A stretch of 64,000 bases of DNA from an uncultured Polaribacter sp. (GTDB lineage Bacteria > Bacteroidota > Bacteroidia > Flavobacteriales > Flavobacteriaceae): the NCBI RefSeq assembly GCF_947495205.1, contig NZ_CANLXV010000010.1:62001-126000 (forward strand). The letters are read 5' to 3'. A program made the translations under genes and the position numbers. Positions 25,912-35,354 of the stretch are shown piece by piece. Within the stretch, counting starts at the first letter, position 1. Every line of letters begins with the position of its first letter. The notes beneath the pieces are model-generated. The model did no database searches. It saw only the letters and a program-made list of their open reading frames with translations, and was not told the origin of the DNA.

Positions 25912-26927
25912 TACAGCAATTCTGTGTAATCTCCTATACTTACAGAGGTAAATTCGCCATTATATTTTGCATAATTACCAATCATTGCATTATCTAATTT
26001 TGCATTAACAATAGTTACATTGGTTTGAATTAAAGAATTTATTATTGTTGAATTTTCAACTACACTATTTGCACCAATAGAAACATAAGGTCCTATTTTA
26101 GTATTCTTCAAAACCACATTTTCTCCAATAAAACAAGGCTGAATAATCTCTGAATTTTCTAAAACAACATCTTTAGAAACTAAGTTATTGCCTGCTGCCT
26201 GTTCAAACTCTAAAACTTGTGTATTGGTAGCTACAGTTGGGTCTTTTTTACCACAATCCATCCAAGTATCTACAGTTCCTGGAATAAACTGCGCACCATC
26301 TTGCTTTAAGGTTTCTAAAACGTTGGTTAATTGGTATTCGTTATTTTCTCTTAAATTGTTATCAATTAAATATTGAATTTCATTTCTTACACGATCTCCA
26401 TCTTTAAAATAATAAATACCAATAATAGCCAAATCAGACACAAAATCTTTAGGTTTTTCTACAAAATCTGTAATAATGCCATCTTCTAATTTCACTACAC
26501 CAAAAGCACTTGGATCTGCTACTTGTTTTACCCAAATAGCTCCATCTGCATTGGCATCTAACTTAAAATTGGCTTTAAATAAAGTATCTGCATAAGCAAC
26601 TACACAAGGCCCGCTTAAAGAATCTTTAGCACAAAAAAGTGCATGCGCTGTTCCTAAAGCTTCTTCTTGCACATAAACAGTACCTTTTGCGCCCAATTCT
26701 TTTGCAATTTCTAAAAGATTTGCTTCTGTATTTGCTGGAAATCCTTTTTTTGCAGGACCAATAATAAATGCAATCTCCTCAATATCTTCATCTATAACAG
26801 AAGCAATATCTTCTACCAAACGTTGTACAATTGGCTTTCCTGCAATTACGGTTAAAGGTTTTGGCACGGTTAACGTATGCGGTCTTAAACGAGATCCAAT
26901 TCCTGCCATTGGTACTATTATCTTCAT
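25911..26927 (-). CDS. Sugar-phosphate nucleotidyltransferase
   Basis: A 338-residue enzyme with an N-terminal nucleotidyltransferase domain (1-235) and a C-terminal left-handed beta-helix (about 250-338, hexapeptide-like ENSEIIQPCFIGENVVL). Signature MAGIGSRLRPHTLTVPKPL binds the nucleoside triphosphate; VAYADTLF and VEKPKDF complete the active site. It resembles GlmU- or glucose-1-phosphate thymidylyltransferase-like proteins, but which sugar and nucleotide it uses cannot be read. It is first in the TPR, DUF4292, EnvC operon, so its product may feed envelope glycans. Confidence 0.9.
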   Translation of the reverse strand: MKIIVPMAGIGSRLRPHTLTVPKPLTVIAGKPIVQRLVEDIASVIDEDIEEIAFIIGPAKKGFPANTEANLLEIAKELGAKGTVYVQEEALGTAHALFCAKDSLSGPCVVAYADTLFKANFKLDANADGAIWVKQVADPSAFGVVKLEDGIITDFVEKPKDFVSDLAIIGIYYFKDGDRVRNEIQYLIDNNLRENNEYQLTNVLETLKQDGAQFIPGTVDTWMDCGKKDPTVATNTQVLEFEQAAGNNLVSKDVVLENSEIIQPCFIGENVVLKNTKIGPYVSIGANSVVENSTIINSLIQTNVTIVNAKLDNAMIGNYAKYNGEFTSVSIGDYTELL

Positions 26928-27129
26928 AAATATAAGGTCTATTTTTAAAGGTGCAATATAGGATTAATTAAGAGATATTAAAAATTAGAATTTTGGTTAA
27001 ATACACTCATTTTAAAAGGGTTTTTCCTATTTTTTTGTTGCTAAAAAACAGATTATATGAAAGTAATAAATTCATAAAATACACAAAGAATCGGTTTGGT
27101 TTTTTGTTTCTTTGTAAAAAACAGTATTT

Positions 27130-28998
27130 GTGAATTATTTATCAGTAGAAAACATTTCTAAAGCCTACGGCGAACGCATTTTATTCGAAGACATTTCTTT
27201 TGGAATTAACAAAGACCAAAAAGTAGCTTTTGTAGCTAAAAACGGAAGTGGAAAAACATCTATACTTAACATTATTGCTGGTTTAGATGTGCCAGATTCT
27301 GGCCAAGTAGTAAGCAGAAAAGGAATTTCTATAGCGTATTTGGCACAAAAAGATGATTTAGATACCAGTTTAACTATTGAAGAAACCATATTTGCAACAG
27401 ACAATAAGGTTTTATCTGTTGTAAATCAGTACGAAAAAGCATTGCAAAACCCAGATGATGGAGATGCTTACCAAACTGCGTTTGAATTGATGGAACAGTT
27501 TAATGCTTGGGATTTTGAAACACAATACAAACAAATATTATCAAAATTAAAACTTGAAGATTTATCTCTAAATGTAGGTAAACTTTCTGGCGGACAAAGA
27601 AAACGCTTGTCTTTAGCCATTGTTTTAATTAACAAACCCGATTTATTAATTCTTGATGAACCTACCAATCATTTAGATTTAGAAATGATTGAGTGGTTAG
27701 AAGCCTATTTTGCTAAAGAAAAAATTACACTTTTTATGGTAACGCATGATCGTTACTTTTTAGAGCGTGTTTGTAATGAAATTTTAGAATTAGATCAAGG
27801 TAAAATATACAAATACAAAGGTAATTACTCCTATTACCTTCAAAATAAAGAAGAAAGATTAGCTTTAGAAGCTACTAATTTAAGCAAAGCCAAAAGTTTG
27901 TTTAAAAAAGAATTAGATTGGATGCGTAAGCAACCCAAAGCTAGAACCACAAAATCAAAATCTAGAACAGACGATTTTTACGCAATAAAAGAAAAAGCAC
28001 ATCAACGCAGAAAAGACCATAAAGTTCAGTTAGAAATTAACATGGAACGTTTGGGTAGTAAAATTGTAGAATTGCACAAAATGAAAAAATCTTTTGGAGA
28101 TAAAAAGATTTTAGATGGTTTTGATTATGTGTTTAAAACAGGCGAAAGAGTTGGTATTATTGGTAAAAACGGAACGGGAAAATCTACATTTTTAAACATG
28201 TTAACCAATTCCTTACCTTTAGATGGTGGTAAAGTAATTGTTGGTGAAACCGTTAAGTTTGGGTACTACACCCAAGCAGGAATCAATATAAAAGAAGGGC
28301 AAAAAGTAATTGAAGTTGTTAAAGAGTTTGGAGAGTTTATTCCGCTTGCTAAAGGTAGAAAAATTTCTGCATCGCAATTGTTAGAGCGTTTTTTATTCGA
28401 CAAGAAAAAACAATACGATTTTGTTGAAAAACTTTCTGGAGGAGAGCAAAAACGTTTGTATTTATGTGCAGTTTTAATTCAGAATCCTAATTTTTTAATT
28501 TTAGATGAACCTACGAACGATTTGGATGTGGTTACCTTAAATGTTTTAGAAGAATTCTTATTAGACTTTCCTGGAAATTTAATGGTAGTTTCTCACGATC
28601 GTTATTTTATGGATAAAATTGTAGATTCTCTTTTTGTGTTTAGAGGTGAAGGTGAAGTTGAAAACTTTCCCGGAAATTATTCTGATTACAGAGCTTACGA
28701 AAACTCTTCAGTTTCATCTAAAAAGGAAAAAACGGCCGTTGTTAAAGAAGAAAAAAAGGAAACCAAAACTACAACCAAAACAAGTTTAAGTTTTAACGAA
28801 AAAAGAGAATTTGGTGCTTTAGAGGCAGAAATAGGTCGACTTCAAAAAAGAAAAGCAACCATTGAAAAACAATTTTTAAACGTAGAAATTGCACAAGATG
28901 ATATTGCTAAGAAATCTGAAGAACTGCAAACTATAATTTCTGAAATAGAACAAAAAGAAGAACGTTGGTTTGAGCTTTCTATGAAAATGGAAGGGTAA
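27130..28998 (+). CDS. ABC-F family ATPase (Uup-like)
   Basis: A 622-residue soluble protein with two ABC domains and no membrane segments, as in ABC-F ribosome-associated ATPases. Walker A: AKNGSGKTS (N-terminal) and GKNGTGKST (C-terminal). Signatures: LSGGQRKRLSL and LSGGEQKRLYL. Walker B: LLILDEPTNHLD and FLILDEPTNDLD. A charged linker (about 240-310, KQPKARTTKSKSRTDDFY) and a C-terminal coiled coil (555-622) fit the Uup subgroup. The start is GTG at 27130, with NYLSVENISKAYGE the usual beginning. It diverges from the nucleotidyltransferase. Confidence 0.93.
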   Translation: MNYLSVENISKAYGERILFEDISFGINKDQKVAFVAKNGSGKTSILNIIAGLDVPDSGQVVSRKGISIAYLAQKDDLDTSLTIEETIFATDNKVLSVVNQYEKALQNPDDGDAYQTAFELMEQFNAWDFETQYKQILSKLKLEDLSLNVGKLSGGQRKRLSLAIVLINKPDLLILDEPTNHLDLEMIEWLEAYFAKEKITLFMVTHDRYFLERVCNEILELDQGKIYKYKGNYSYYLQNKEERLALEATNLSKAKSLFKKELDWMRKQPKARTTKSKSRTDDFYAIKEKAHQRRKDHKVQLEINMERLGSKIVELHKMKKSFGDKKILDGFDYVFKTGERVGIIGKNGTGKSTFLNMLTNSLPLDGGKVIVGETVKFGYYTQAGINIKEGQKVIEVVKEFGEFIPLAKGRKISASQLLERFLFDKKKQYDFVEKLSGGEQKRLYLCAVLIQNPNFLILDEPTNDLDVVTLNVLEEFLLDFPGNLMVVSHDRYFMDKIVDSLFVFRGEGEVENFPGNYSDYRAYENSSVSSKKEKTAVVKEEKKETKTTTKTSLSFNEKREFGALEAEIGRLQKRKATIEKQFLNVEIAQDDIAKKSEELQTIISEIEQKEERWFELSMKMEG

Positions 28999-29016
28999 AT
29001 TAATTTTCTACACAAT

Positions 29017-29094
29017 TTAAGATTTCTCTACGCAATCGCGTTTCAATTAAAATAAAAAAACAAATGCTATTTCCACTTTGTGGAGAAATCTTAA
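29017..29094. repeat. REP-like inverted repeat
   Basis: TTAAGATTTCTC (29017-29028) and GAGAAATCTTAA (29083-29094) are perfect 12-bp inverted termini around a 54-bp core. The right 27 bases match, on the opposite strand, the unit at 54231-54257 at 24 of 27 positions, so this is a dispersed family. It follows the ABC-F gene and may also act as its terminator. The remainder of 28999-29181 shows nothing else. Confidence 0.65.
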
Positions 29095-29181
29095 TAAATA
29101 ACCATTTTGAACATGTTTTCTTAGAATAGAGTAATATAACGTTTCTCAATTCCACTTTACTTTGTTTGAAATAACAAAGAA

Positions 29182-29886
29182 TTAAACACTAACAATATCC
29201 TTAGCATTCAAAATTTCTTGATTGTTAAATTTTAATAAAACCTGAGCAACAGCAACCGTGTCTTTTTCGCAGTATTTTACAATTCTTTCTATATTTTTTT
29301 CTTTATAATATACTTTAGCCACTTCGCTCCCATCAATATCATCTTTAGGAGAAGGAATTCCTAAGATTTCTGTTAACAGTTTTAAAGAAGTGTAATGTTT
29401 ATAATCTCCAAACTTCCAAAGTTCTAATGTATCTAAATGTGGTACTTCCCAAGGTTTTTTACCAAATAAATTTAACTTGTTTGGCAATTCAATTCCATGA
29501 ACAATCATTCTTCTCGCAATAAAAGGAAAATCGAATTCTTTGCCATTATGGGCACACAATACTTGTGAAGGTTTAGAAAAATGTTTTTCCAAAATCTTTT
29601 TAAAATCTCTTAAAATTTGCCCTTCATCATTACCATAAAAAGAAGTAACTCTAAATTTATTTTCTACAAAATAGCCTACAGAAATGCATACAATTTTACC
29701 AAATTCTGCCCAAATTCCTGCTCTTTCATAAAAATCTTCTACAGCAATTTCTTCTTTGCGTTGGTAAGCCGTCTTTTTTGTAAAAAGCTCTTTTAGCGTT
29801 TCTGAAACATCTTCCCAATTTTCTTCTTGAGGTACTGTTTCTATATCTAAAAATAGAATATTGGTAAGTTTAGTTTTTAAATTCAT
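29182..29886 (-). CDS. Predicted 3'-5' exonuclease, PolB-like
   Basis: A 234-residue DnaQ-like RNase H-fold exonuclease of the PolB exonuclease-2 family. Exo I: ILFLDIETVPQ (Asp/Glu pair). Exo II: LCAHNGKEFDFPFIARRM. Exo III: RIVKYCEKDTVAVAQVLLKF (Tyr and Asp). All catalytic acids are present. There is no polymerase domain, so it probably acts in DNA repair or processing; the partner is unknown. Monocistronic. Confidence 0.9.
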   Translation of the reverse strand: MNLKTKLTNILFLDIETVPQEENWEDVSETLKELFTKKTAYQRKEEIAVEDFYERAGIWAEFGKIVCISVGYFVENKFRVTSFYGNDEGQILRDFKKILEKHFSKPSQVLCAHNGKEFDFPFIARRMIVHGIELPNKLNLFGKKPWEVPHLDTLELWKFGDYKHYTSLKLLTEILGIPSPKDDIDGSEVAKVYYKEKNIERIVKYCEKDTVAVAQVLLKFNNQEILNAKDIVSV

Positions 29887-29921
29887 CTTTTTCTTTTATC
29901 AATCTAAAGATAGTAAAAAAC

Positions 29922-29950
29922 AAAAAGCTCTCGAAATTCGAGAGCTTTTT
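29922..29950 (-). terminator. Terminator of the T9SS-tailed gene
   Basis: AAAAAGCTCTCG / CGAGAGCTTTTT with a 5-nt loop, 22 bp past the minus-strand stop at 29972. A/T flanks make it usable on both strands. Confidence 0.85.
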
Positions 29951-29971
29951 TTAAATTTAAATAGTAAACAA

Positions 29972-30814
29972 TTATTTAATAACTAACTTTTTTGTAGCTA
30001 TTTTATCATTTTCTTTTACTCTTAAGATGTAAACTCCGCTATTTATAGAAGATAAATTCAAAGTAGATTTTACACCAATAAAACTTGTTTTTAATACTTG
30101 TTTTCCTAAAACACTAAAAATTGCAACTTCTTTAGCATTATTGTTATTGCTAGAAATTGTAACTTCTTTATTCGTAATAGGATTTGGGTAGGTTTTAAAA
30201 CCTTCAATTAAATTTTCTTTTACAGATGCTGTTGATTGTGTAAAAGACCCAACTGGAAAAGCAGGAGTTGCTGCTGCATTTGTTGCAATACCATCAAAAA
30301 TATTTATTCCAGAATACGTCCAATCTGTGCTTGTAAAAGTGGTAGAAGGCATTTTATTTGATGCTCTGTAAGCCCAACCATCTAAAAAGTCCCAAGATTC
30401 TCCAGAACCATCTGTATTAATATCTCCAAAAACATCTACTACAACGTCATTTAAAAATAATTCAATAGCGTCATCGCCATTAATCCCCATAGAGCCACTT
30501 GTGTAATTAGGGGCAAAACCAAAAAAGATATTAAAATTGTCTACCTCTGTAGCAATGTAAATAAAAGAACCAGCTGTGGCGGCATCATTTGGAAATGTAA
30601 ATTCCACACCATCTGTTCCTCCACCATTATTTGCGCTACCAATTCCGTAAATACTTAAATCTGCTATGTCATTTATAACATACAGTTCTACTCCTTTAGG
30701 AGTTCCTCCTGTTAAACCTGCGTCATAAGCGCCAGTAATCATTAAATCTTGCCCAAAAGACAACACACTAAAACAGAAAGTTAATAATAAAGTAAAAAAG
30801 TAATTTTTTTTCAT
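29972..30814 (-). CDS. Secreted lamin-tail-like protein with T9SS sorting domain
   Basis: A 280-residue secreted protein. A signal peptide (1-21, ending VLSFGQ) is followed by a beta-rich domain (25-190) like lamin-tail domains: LMITGAYDAGL, GVELYVINDIADLSIYGIG, NGDDAIELFLNDVVVDVFGD and GWAYRASN. The last 80 residues are a type A T9SS sorting domain (YPNPITNKEVTI to KLVIK). Lamin-tail domains occur on extracellular nucleases and other surface enzymes; no catalytic domain is seen here. It has its own promoter and terminator. Confidence 0.88.
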   Translation of the reverse strand: MKKNYFFTLLLTFCFSVLSFGQDLMITGAYDAGLTGGTPKGVELYVINDIADLSIYGIGSANNGGGTDGVEFTFPNDAATAGSFIYIATEVDNFNIFFGFAPNYTSGSMGINGDDAIELFLNDVVVDVFGDINTDGSGESWDFLDGWAYRASNKMPSTTFTSTDWTYSGINIFDGIATNAAATPAFPVGSFTQSTASVKENLIEGFKTYPNPITNKEVTISSNNNNAKEVAIFSVLGKQVLKTSFIGVKSTLNLSSINSGVYILRVKENDKIATKKLVIK

Positions 30815-30838
30815 AATAAATCATTTAAATTTGAATAA

Positions 30839-30846
30839 CAAAGGTA
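30839..30846 (-). promoter_or_regulatory. -7 box of the lamin-tail-like gene
   Basis: Reads TACCTTTG on the minus strand, 24 bp upstream of the ATG. Confidence 0.5.
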
Positions 30847-30999
30847 TTATTTTAACCAAACTTATTGTTACCAAATCATTAACAATCTGTTTATCAGAAG
30901 TAAATTCTTAAATTCACATATTAATAGGCTTAAAATTTTGCATCTGTAAATAAAAGATTAAATGATTGTTAAGAACACAAAAAACAAGTTAATAATTAT

Positions 31000-31007
31000 T
31001 ATTTTTG
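31000..31007 (+). promoter_or_regulatory. -7 box of the PhoB-like regulator, decides its start
   Basis: TATTTTTG matches TAnnTTTG. An in-frame TTG at 31005 lies inside it, so the start is the ATG at 31029. Confidence 0.55.
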
Positions 31008-31028
31008 ACCTATATTTTTAAAAAAATT

Positions 31029-31727
31029 ATGAATAAAAGCGATATTAAAATCTTATTGGTAGATGATGAACCTGATATTTTAGAAATAATAGGTTACAAT
31101 CTAAGAAATGAAGGTTACCAAGTTTTTACGGCAAATAACGGTCAAGAAGCAATAAAATCTGCTAAAAAGAACATTCCTCATTTAATACTTTTAGACATAA
31201 TGATGCCAGAAATGGATGGCATAGAGGCTTGTGAAAAAATTAGAAAAATTGCTACTTTAGAAAATGTAATTATTTCTTTTTTAACTGCAAGAGGCGAAGA
31301 TTACTCTCAAGTTGCCGGTTTTGAGGCAGGTGCAGATGATTATATTACAAAACCCATAAAACCTAAAGTTTTAATTAGCAAAATAAAATCTTTATTACGA
31401 AGATTAAAATCTAATACTGCAACAGATGAATCTTTTAAAGTAGGTGATATTGTTATAGATAGAGAAGAATATGTAGTGTATAAAGCTAATGTAAAGATTG
31501 CTTTGCCTAGAAAAGAGTTTGAATTATTTTCTTTACTAACCTCTAAACCGGGTAAAGTATTTAAAAGAGAGGTTATTTTAGATACCGTTTGGGGCAATGA
31601 AGTTGTTGTTGGTGGAAGAACTATAGATGTGCATATTAGAAAACTTCGTGAAAAAATAGGGGACAACCATTTTAAAACTGTAAAAGGAGTAGGTTACAAA
31701 TTTGTTTTAGAAGGCTCAGATAAATAA
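31029..31727 (+). CDS. OmpR/PhoB-family response regulator
   Basis: A 232-residue regulator. The receiver domain (1-120) has acidic residues D12/D13 and phospho-acceptor Asp56 (LILLDIMMPEMDG); the conserved Lys is in YITKPIKP. The C-terminal winged helix (about 132-230) includes FELFSLLTSKPGKVFKR and VDVHIRKLREKIG-like RTIDVHIRKLREKIG. It pairs with the histidine kinase that follows 12 bp later. By family it resembles PhoB/ResD; the stimulus cannot be deduced. Confidence 0.94.
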   Translation: MNKSDIKILLVDDEPDILEIIGYNLRNEGYQVFTANNGQEAIKSAKKNIPHLILLDIMMPEMDGIEACEKIRKIATLENVIISFLTARGEDYSQVAGFEAGADDYITKPIKPKVLISKIKSLLRRLKSNTATDESFKVGDIVIDREEYVVYKANVKIALPRKEFELFSLLTSKPGKVFKREVILDTVWGNEVVVGGRTIDVHIRKLREKIGDNHFKTVKGVGYKFVLEGSDK

Positions 31728-31739
31728 TTTTTTATCTAA

Positions 31740-32780
31740 ATGAAATTAAAAAAAACATATTCTTACGCCATAGGTTCTGCCATTTACCTTACATTACTTT
31801 CTGTGGCTGTGGCTATTATTTCTTACTTTTTTATTGTAAAACATTTAGGCATAAACACTGTAATTATATCTGTTATTGCTGTTTTTTTAATTTCTTTTTT
31901 TATCATACAATACAGAGCAGAACATTTTATTTACAGAAGATTAAAAAAAATATACCAAGACGTTTCCATTTTAGATGTTAACGACTTAAAAAAGGAATCT
32001 GCCACCACAGATATAGATCAACTGTCTAAAAGTGTACAAAAATATGTAGAAGGTAAAAGTTTAGAAATTAAAAGTTTAACCGATAGAGATTCTTTTAGAA
32101 GAGATTTTTTAGGAAACGTAGCGCACGAACTTAAAACACCACTTTTTACTGTACAAGGTTATGTTTTAACGCTTTTAGAAGGTGCTATAGATGACAAAGA
32201 CATTCGTTTAAAATATTTAGATCGTGCTAATAAAGGTATTGAAAGACTTGTAGCTGTAACTAAAGATTTAGATATGATTGCTAAACTAGAAACCAATGAA
32301 GTAAAGGTAAATAAAGAAGTTTTTAATATCTTAGAAATCATACAAAGTGTGTTTGATTTATTTGAAATGAAAGCCAAAAAACGAAATATTACCTTAAAAT
32401 TTGACCGTGTTTATGAATTTCCGTTTTTTGTTGTTGGTGATATAGAGAAAATAGAGCAAGTTTTAATTAATCTTATAGTAAACTCTATAAAGTATGGTAA
32501 ACCCAATGGCACTACTGTAGTTTCTGTAAGTAATTATAAAGACCAAACTTTTATTGTAAGGGTAATTGATAACGGAGAAGGTATTAAAGAACAACATTTA
32601 CCACGCCTTTTTGAACGTTTTTATAGAGTAGACCAAAGTAGATCTAGAGAACAAGGTGGCTCTGGCTTGGGCTTATCTATAGTAAAGCATATTATAGAAG
32701 CTCACAATCAAAAATTGCTTTTAAAAAGTACTTATGGTGAAGGCTCTGAGTTTTCATTTACTATGGAAAAGGCCAAATAA
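31740..32780 (+). CDS. PhoR-like sensor histidine kinase
   Basis: A 346-residue membrane kinase. Two transmembrane helices near the N-terminus (8-33 and 38-57) leave almost no periplasmic loop, so the sensor is probably within the membrane or cytoplasm. A HAMP-like linker leads to HisKA with His129 in FLGNVAHELKTPL. The HATPase domain shows the N box (EQVLINLIVNSIKYG), DNGEGI and GGSGLGLSIVKH. Its gene overlaps the convergent glycosyltransferase gene by 27 bp at the 3' ends. Confidence 0.93.
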   Translation: MKLKKTYSYAIGSAIYLTLLSVAVAIISYFFIVKHLGINTVIISVIAVFLISFFIIQYRAEHFIYRRLKKIYQDVSILDVNDLKKESATTDIDQLSKSVQKYVEGKSLEIKSLTDRDSFRRDFLGNVAHELKTPLFTVQGYVLTLLEGAIDDKDIRLKYLDRANKGIERLVAVTKDLDMIAKLETNEVKVNKEVFNILEIIQSVFDLFEMKAKKRNITLKFDRVYEFPFFVVGDIEKIEQVLINLIVNSIKYGKPNGTTVVSVSNYKDQTFIVRVIDNGEGIKEQHLPRLFERFYRVDQSRSREQGGSGLGLSIVKHIIEAHNQKLLLKSTYGEGSEFSFTMEKAK

Positions 32781-33800
32781 ATCTGTATTAAACAGGTTGG
32801 TTTCTGTTTTTAATCCTTTATATTCTGTTATTTTTGCTAACTTTTCTAAAGTGAAATCTGCTAAGTTACAACTTGGTGCAATTTTATTATTTTGTAAATA
32901 CTTGGCTAAATATTCTTGTTCTGGTTGATTTTTTGTTGGAATAAAGAATACTTTTTTGTGCAAAACAGCCAAATCCATTATAGACGAATAACCAGATCTG
33001 CAAACTACAATTTTTGATGCGTTTATTGTTTTTTGTAATTGGCTACTCAACATAAAGTTGTAAAAAGTATTGTGATGCTGTTTCCATTTTTTTTGCACAG
33101 CTGCCACTTTACCCAAAACAAAAACTATAGTTCTGGTATCGTTTTTAAAAATCTCTTTTAATTTGTCTTCAAAATAAGTTCTATTGGGTTCTGCACCAGA
33201 AATTAAAACTAAAATATCTATAGTTTTAGGTACTTCTTCTTTTTGAAATCTGCTTAAAACACCTATAAATTTTTGGTGTTTTATTTTTTTTGAAATTGAT
33301 AATTTTCCTGAAAACTCTGAATTATTATCTGGCACCCAACATTGGTTATATTTTTTAGTAATATTTTGATGAATTTTACTAGAAAAATAGGTGGTAAAGC
33401 CAGATAAAACATTTATTTGATGGGTAATGTAAACGGAAGGTACTTTTTTACTTCTTACACCAAAGCGGTTATCTGAAATAATACCAATTACGTTTTTATC
33501 TTGGTTTACATAGTTTGTAATTTCTTTGTTTTCTTGCTGTATAGTTCTTAAAATACGTGGAGCTTTTAAAAGTAAATTTAGTTTTAAATTTTTACTGTAA
33601 GTTATATTATAAGCTGGTAACTCTAAGAATTGTAAAGTAGGAAATTCTTTTTTTAAATACCACAATGCAGCACCATCTGATGCTATTATAGGAACCAAAT
33701 TGGTTTTAATTAATGCCTTTATAATGGGTATACAACGTGTTGCATGACCTAAACCCCAATTTAAAGGTGCAATAATTATTTTGTTTTTAGTAGTATTCAT
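32754..33800 (-). CDS. MurG-like glycosyltransferase (GT28 C-terminal type)
   Basis: A 348-residue GT-B fold protein. The N-terminus has IIIAPLNWGLGHATRCIPII, the glycine-rich acceptor-side loop of MurG/UGT-type enzymes. The C-terminal half has the nucleotide-sugar binding region ASKIVVCRSGYSSIMDLAVLHKKVFFIPT. The start is set at the ATG ending at 33800 because the extra eight residues upstream lie in promoter-like sequence (AAAATTTG, minus strand 33822-33829). The sugar and acceptor are unknown. It is separated from purD by the structured element at 33877-34018. Confidence 0.85.
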   Translation of the reverse strand: MNTTKNKIIIAPLNWGLGHATRCIPIIKALIKTNLVPIIASDGAALWYLKKEFPTLQFLELPAYNITYSKNLKLNLLLKAPRILRTIQQENKEITNYVNQDKNVIGIISDNRFGVRSKKVPSVYITHQINVLSGFTTYFSSKIHQNITKKYNQCWVPDNNSEFSGKLSISKKIKHQKFIGVLSRFQKEEVPKTIDILVLISGAEPNRTYFEDKLKEIFKNDTRTIVFVLGKVAAVQKKWKQHHNTFYNFMLSSQLQKTINASKIVVCRSGYSSIMDLAVLHKKVFFIPTKNQPEQEYLAKYLQNNKIAPSCNLADFTLEKLAKITEYKGLKTETNLFNTDLFGLFHSK

Positions 33801-33876
33801 TTTATTATGGCATAAAGCTACCAAATTTTTAAAGAAGAACTACACCCAGGTTTTTAACTATTGTTTTTTAAAAAGT

Positions 33877-34018
33877 GCGTTAAGGATTGAAATGGCATCC
33901 TTTTTAATGCTTCTCTGGTTTCAGTAGCTTTCTTAAAAATACATTCCTAATTCTTTTGGTAGCTACTGAAATACATTAAAAATAATTAAAAAGATATAAT
34001 GGAAAGCCTGTAAAACGC
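33877..34018 (-). ncRNA. Structured repeat element just after a minus-strand stop codon, copy B
   Basis: The blocks GATTGAAATGGCATCC and GATATAATGGAAAGC recur exactly as in copy A (18438-18575). Here the outer helix is GCGTT/AACGC plus AGG/CCT in place of CATG/CATG, and the inner stem CTTTTTAAT/ATTAAAAAG replaces CTTTTTATGC/GCATAAAAAG: pairing is kept while sequence changes. An extra hairpin TTTCAGTAGCT/AGCTACTGAAA lies in the variable loop. The element starts 16 bp after the purD stop. Confidence 0.6.
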
Positions 34019-34034
34019 CCAAATAAATAGGTTT

Positions 34035-35309
34035 TTAAACCAAATCGAAACCAATGTCTTTTCTAAAGTTCATTTTATCGAACTTAATTTGATTGATGCT
34101 TTTGTAACTCTTTTCTAAGGCTTCTTCTATGGTATTGCCAAAAGAGGTTACTGCCATTACGCGCCCACCACTTGTTACTACTTTATTGTCTTTTATGGTT
34201 GTACCTGCATGAAAAACAGTAGATTCTGTTACATTATTAAAGCCTGTAATTTCTTTATTTTTTTGATATGCTTCTGGGTAACCACCAGATACTAACATTA
34301 CTGTAGTGGCTGTTTTTGGTGTTACTTTAAAGCTTTTTTCGTTTAAATTTTGATTGGCAACACCGTCAAATAAATCAAATAAATCTGATTCTATTCTTGG
34401 TAAAACTACTTCTGTTTCTGGATCTCCCATTCTAACATTGTATTCTACTACAGAAGGGTTTCCATTGTCATTCATTAAACCTATAAAAATAAAACCTCTG
34501 TAATCTATACCGTCTTTTTGCAAGCCGTTTATGGTTGGTTTTACTACGAGTTGTTCTACTTTATCTAAAAAAGCAGTATCTGCAAATGGTACTGGAGAAA
34601 TTGCGCCCATACCACCTGTGTTTAAGCCAGTATCTCCTTCGCCAATTCTTTTGTAATCTTTTGCTGATGGTAAAATTTTATAATTTTTACCGTCTGTTAA
34701 TACAAAAACAGACAATTCTATTCCTTTTAAAAATTCTTCTATTACCACTGTTGTAGAGGCTTCACCAAATTTTTTGTTAGAGACCATTTCTTCTAATTCT
34801 TGTTTTGCTTCTGTTAAAGAGTTTAAAATTAAAACGCCTTTACCTGCTGCTAAACCATCTGCTTTTAAGACAAATGGTGGTTCTAATGTTTCTAAAAAAG
34901 CAAAACCTTCTTGTAAATTTTCTTTGGTAAAAGATTTATATTTGGCTGTTGGTACACCATGTTTTTGCATAAATTGTTTCGAAAAATCTTTACTTCCTTC
35001 TAAAGTTGCACCATCTTTTTTAGGGCCAATTACAGGAATATTTTTAAGGGTTGCATCTGATAGAAAAAAATCGTGCACGCCAGCTACTAATGGTGCTTCT
35101 GGCCCAACAACTACCATTTTAATATTGTTTTCTAAAACGGTTTTTTTTACGGCTTCAAAATCTGTTGGATTGATATTTATATTGGTTGCAATTTTGTCTG
35201 TACCTGCATTTCCTGGCGCTACAAAAACCTGATTTACTTTTGTACTTGCTACTAATTTTATTGTAAACGCGTGTTCTCTACCTCCAGAACCTAAAATAAG
35301 AATATTCAT
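34035..35309 (-). CDS. purD: Phosphoribosylamine-glycine ligase
   Basis: A 424-residue ATP-grasp enzyme of purine synthesis that joins phosphoribosylamine and glycine. Key blocks: MNILILGSGGREHA at the start, VVGPEAPLVAGV, PFVLKADGLAAGKGV (ATP-grasp loop), EFLKGIELSVF, NTGGMGAISPVPF and NVRMGDPETEVVLPR (metal ligands). The ATG at 35309 gives the usual N-terminus; a longer frame would begin inside the promoter. It is followed by the structured element and the MurG-like gene. Confidence 0.97.
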   Translation of the reverse strand: MNILILGSGGREHAFTIKLVASTKVNQVFVAPGNAGTDKIATNININPTDFEAVKKTVLENNIKMVVVGPEAPLVAGVHDFFLSDATLKNIPVIGPKKDGATLEGSKDFSKQFMQKHGVPTAKYKSFTKENLQEGFAFLETLEPPFVLKADGLAAGKGVLILNSLTEAKQELEEMVSNKKFGEASTTVVIEEFLKGIELSVFVLTDGKNYKILPSAKDYKRIGEGDTGLNTGGMGAISPVPFADTAFLDKVEQLVVKPTINGLQKDGIDYRGFIFIGLMNDNGNPSVVEYNVRMGDPETEVVLPRIESDLFDLFDGVANQNLNEKSFKVTPKTATTVMLVSGGYPEAYQKNKEITGFNNVTESTVFHAGTTIKDNKVVTSGGRVMAVTSFGNTIEEALEKSYKSINQIKFDKMNFRKDIGFDLV

Positions 35310-35330
35310 TTGTGTTGTGTTGTTGTGGTG

Positions 35331-35338
35331 CAAATATA
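35331..35338 (-). promoter_or_regulatory. -7 box of purD, decides its start
   Basis: TATATTTG on the minus strand, 21 bp upstream of the ATG at 35309. The longer frame starting at 35333 would begin inside this box. Confidence 0.6.
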
Positions 35339-35354
35339 TTTTAAAAAAACTTGG

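Noticed and set aside
34535..35232. Forward reading frames opposite purD, and similar frames opposite the glycosyltransferase and RND genes
   Set aside because: They are antisense shadows of well-recognised genes, with no domain, promoter or terminator of their own.
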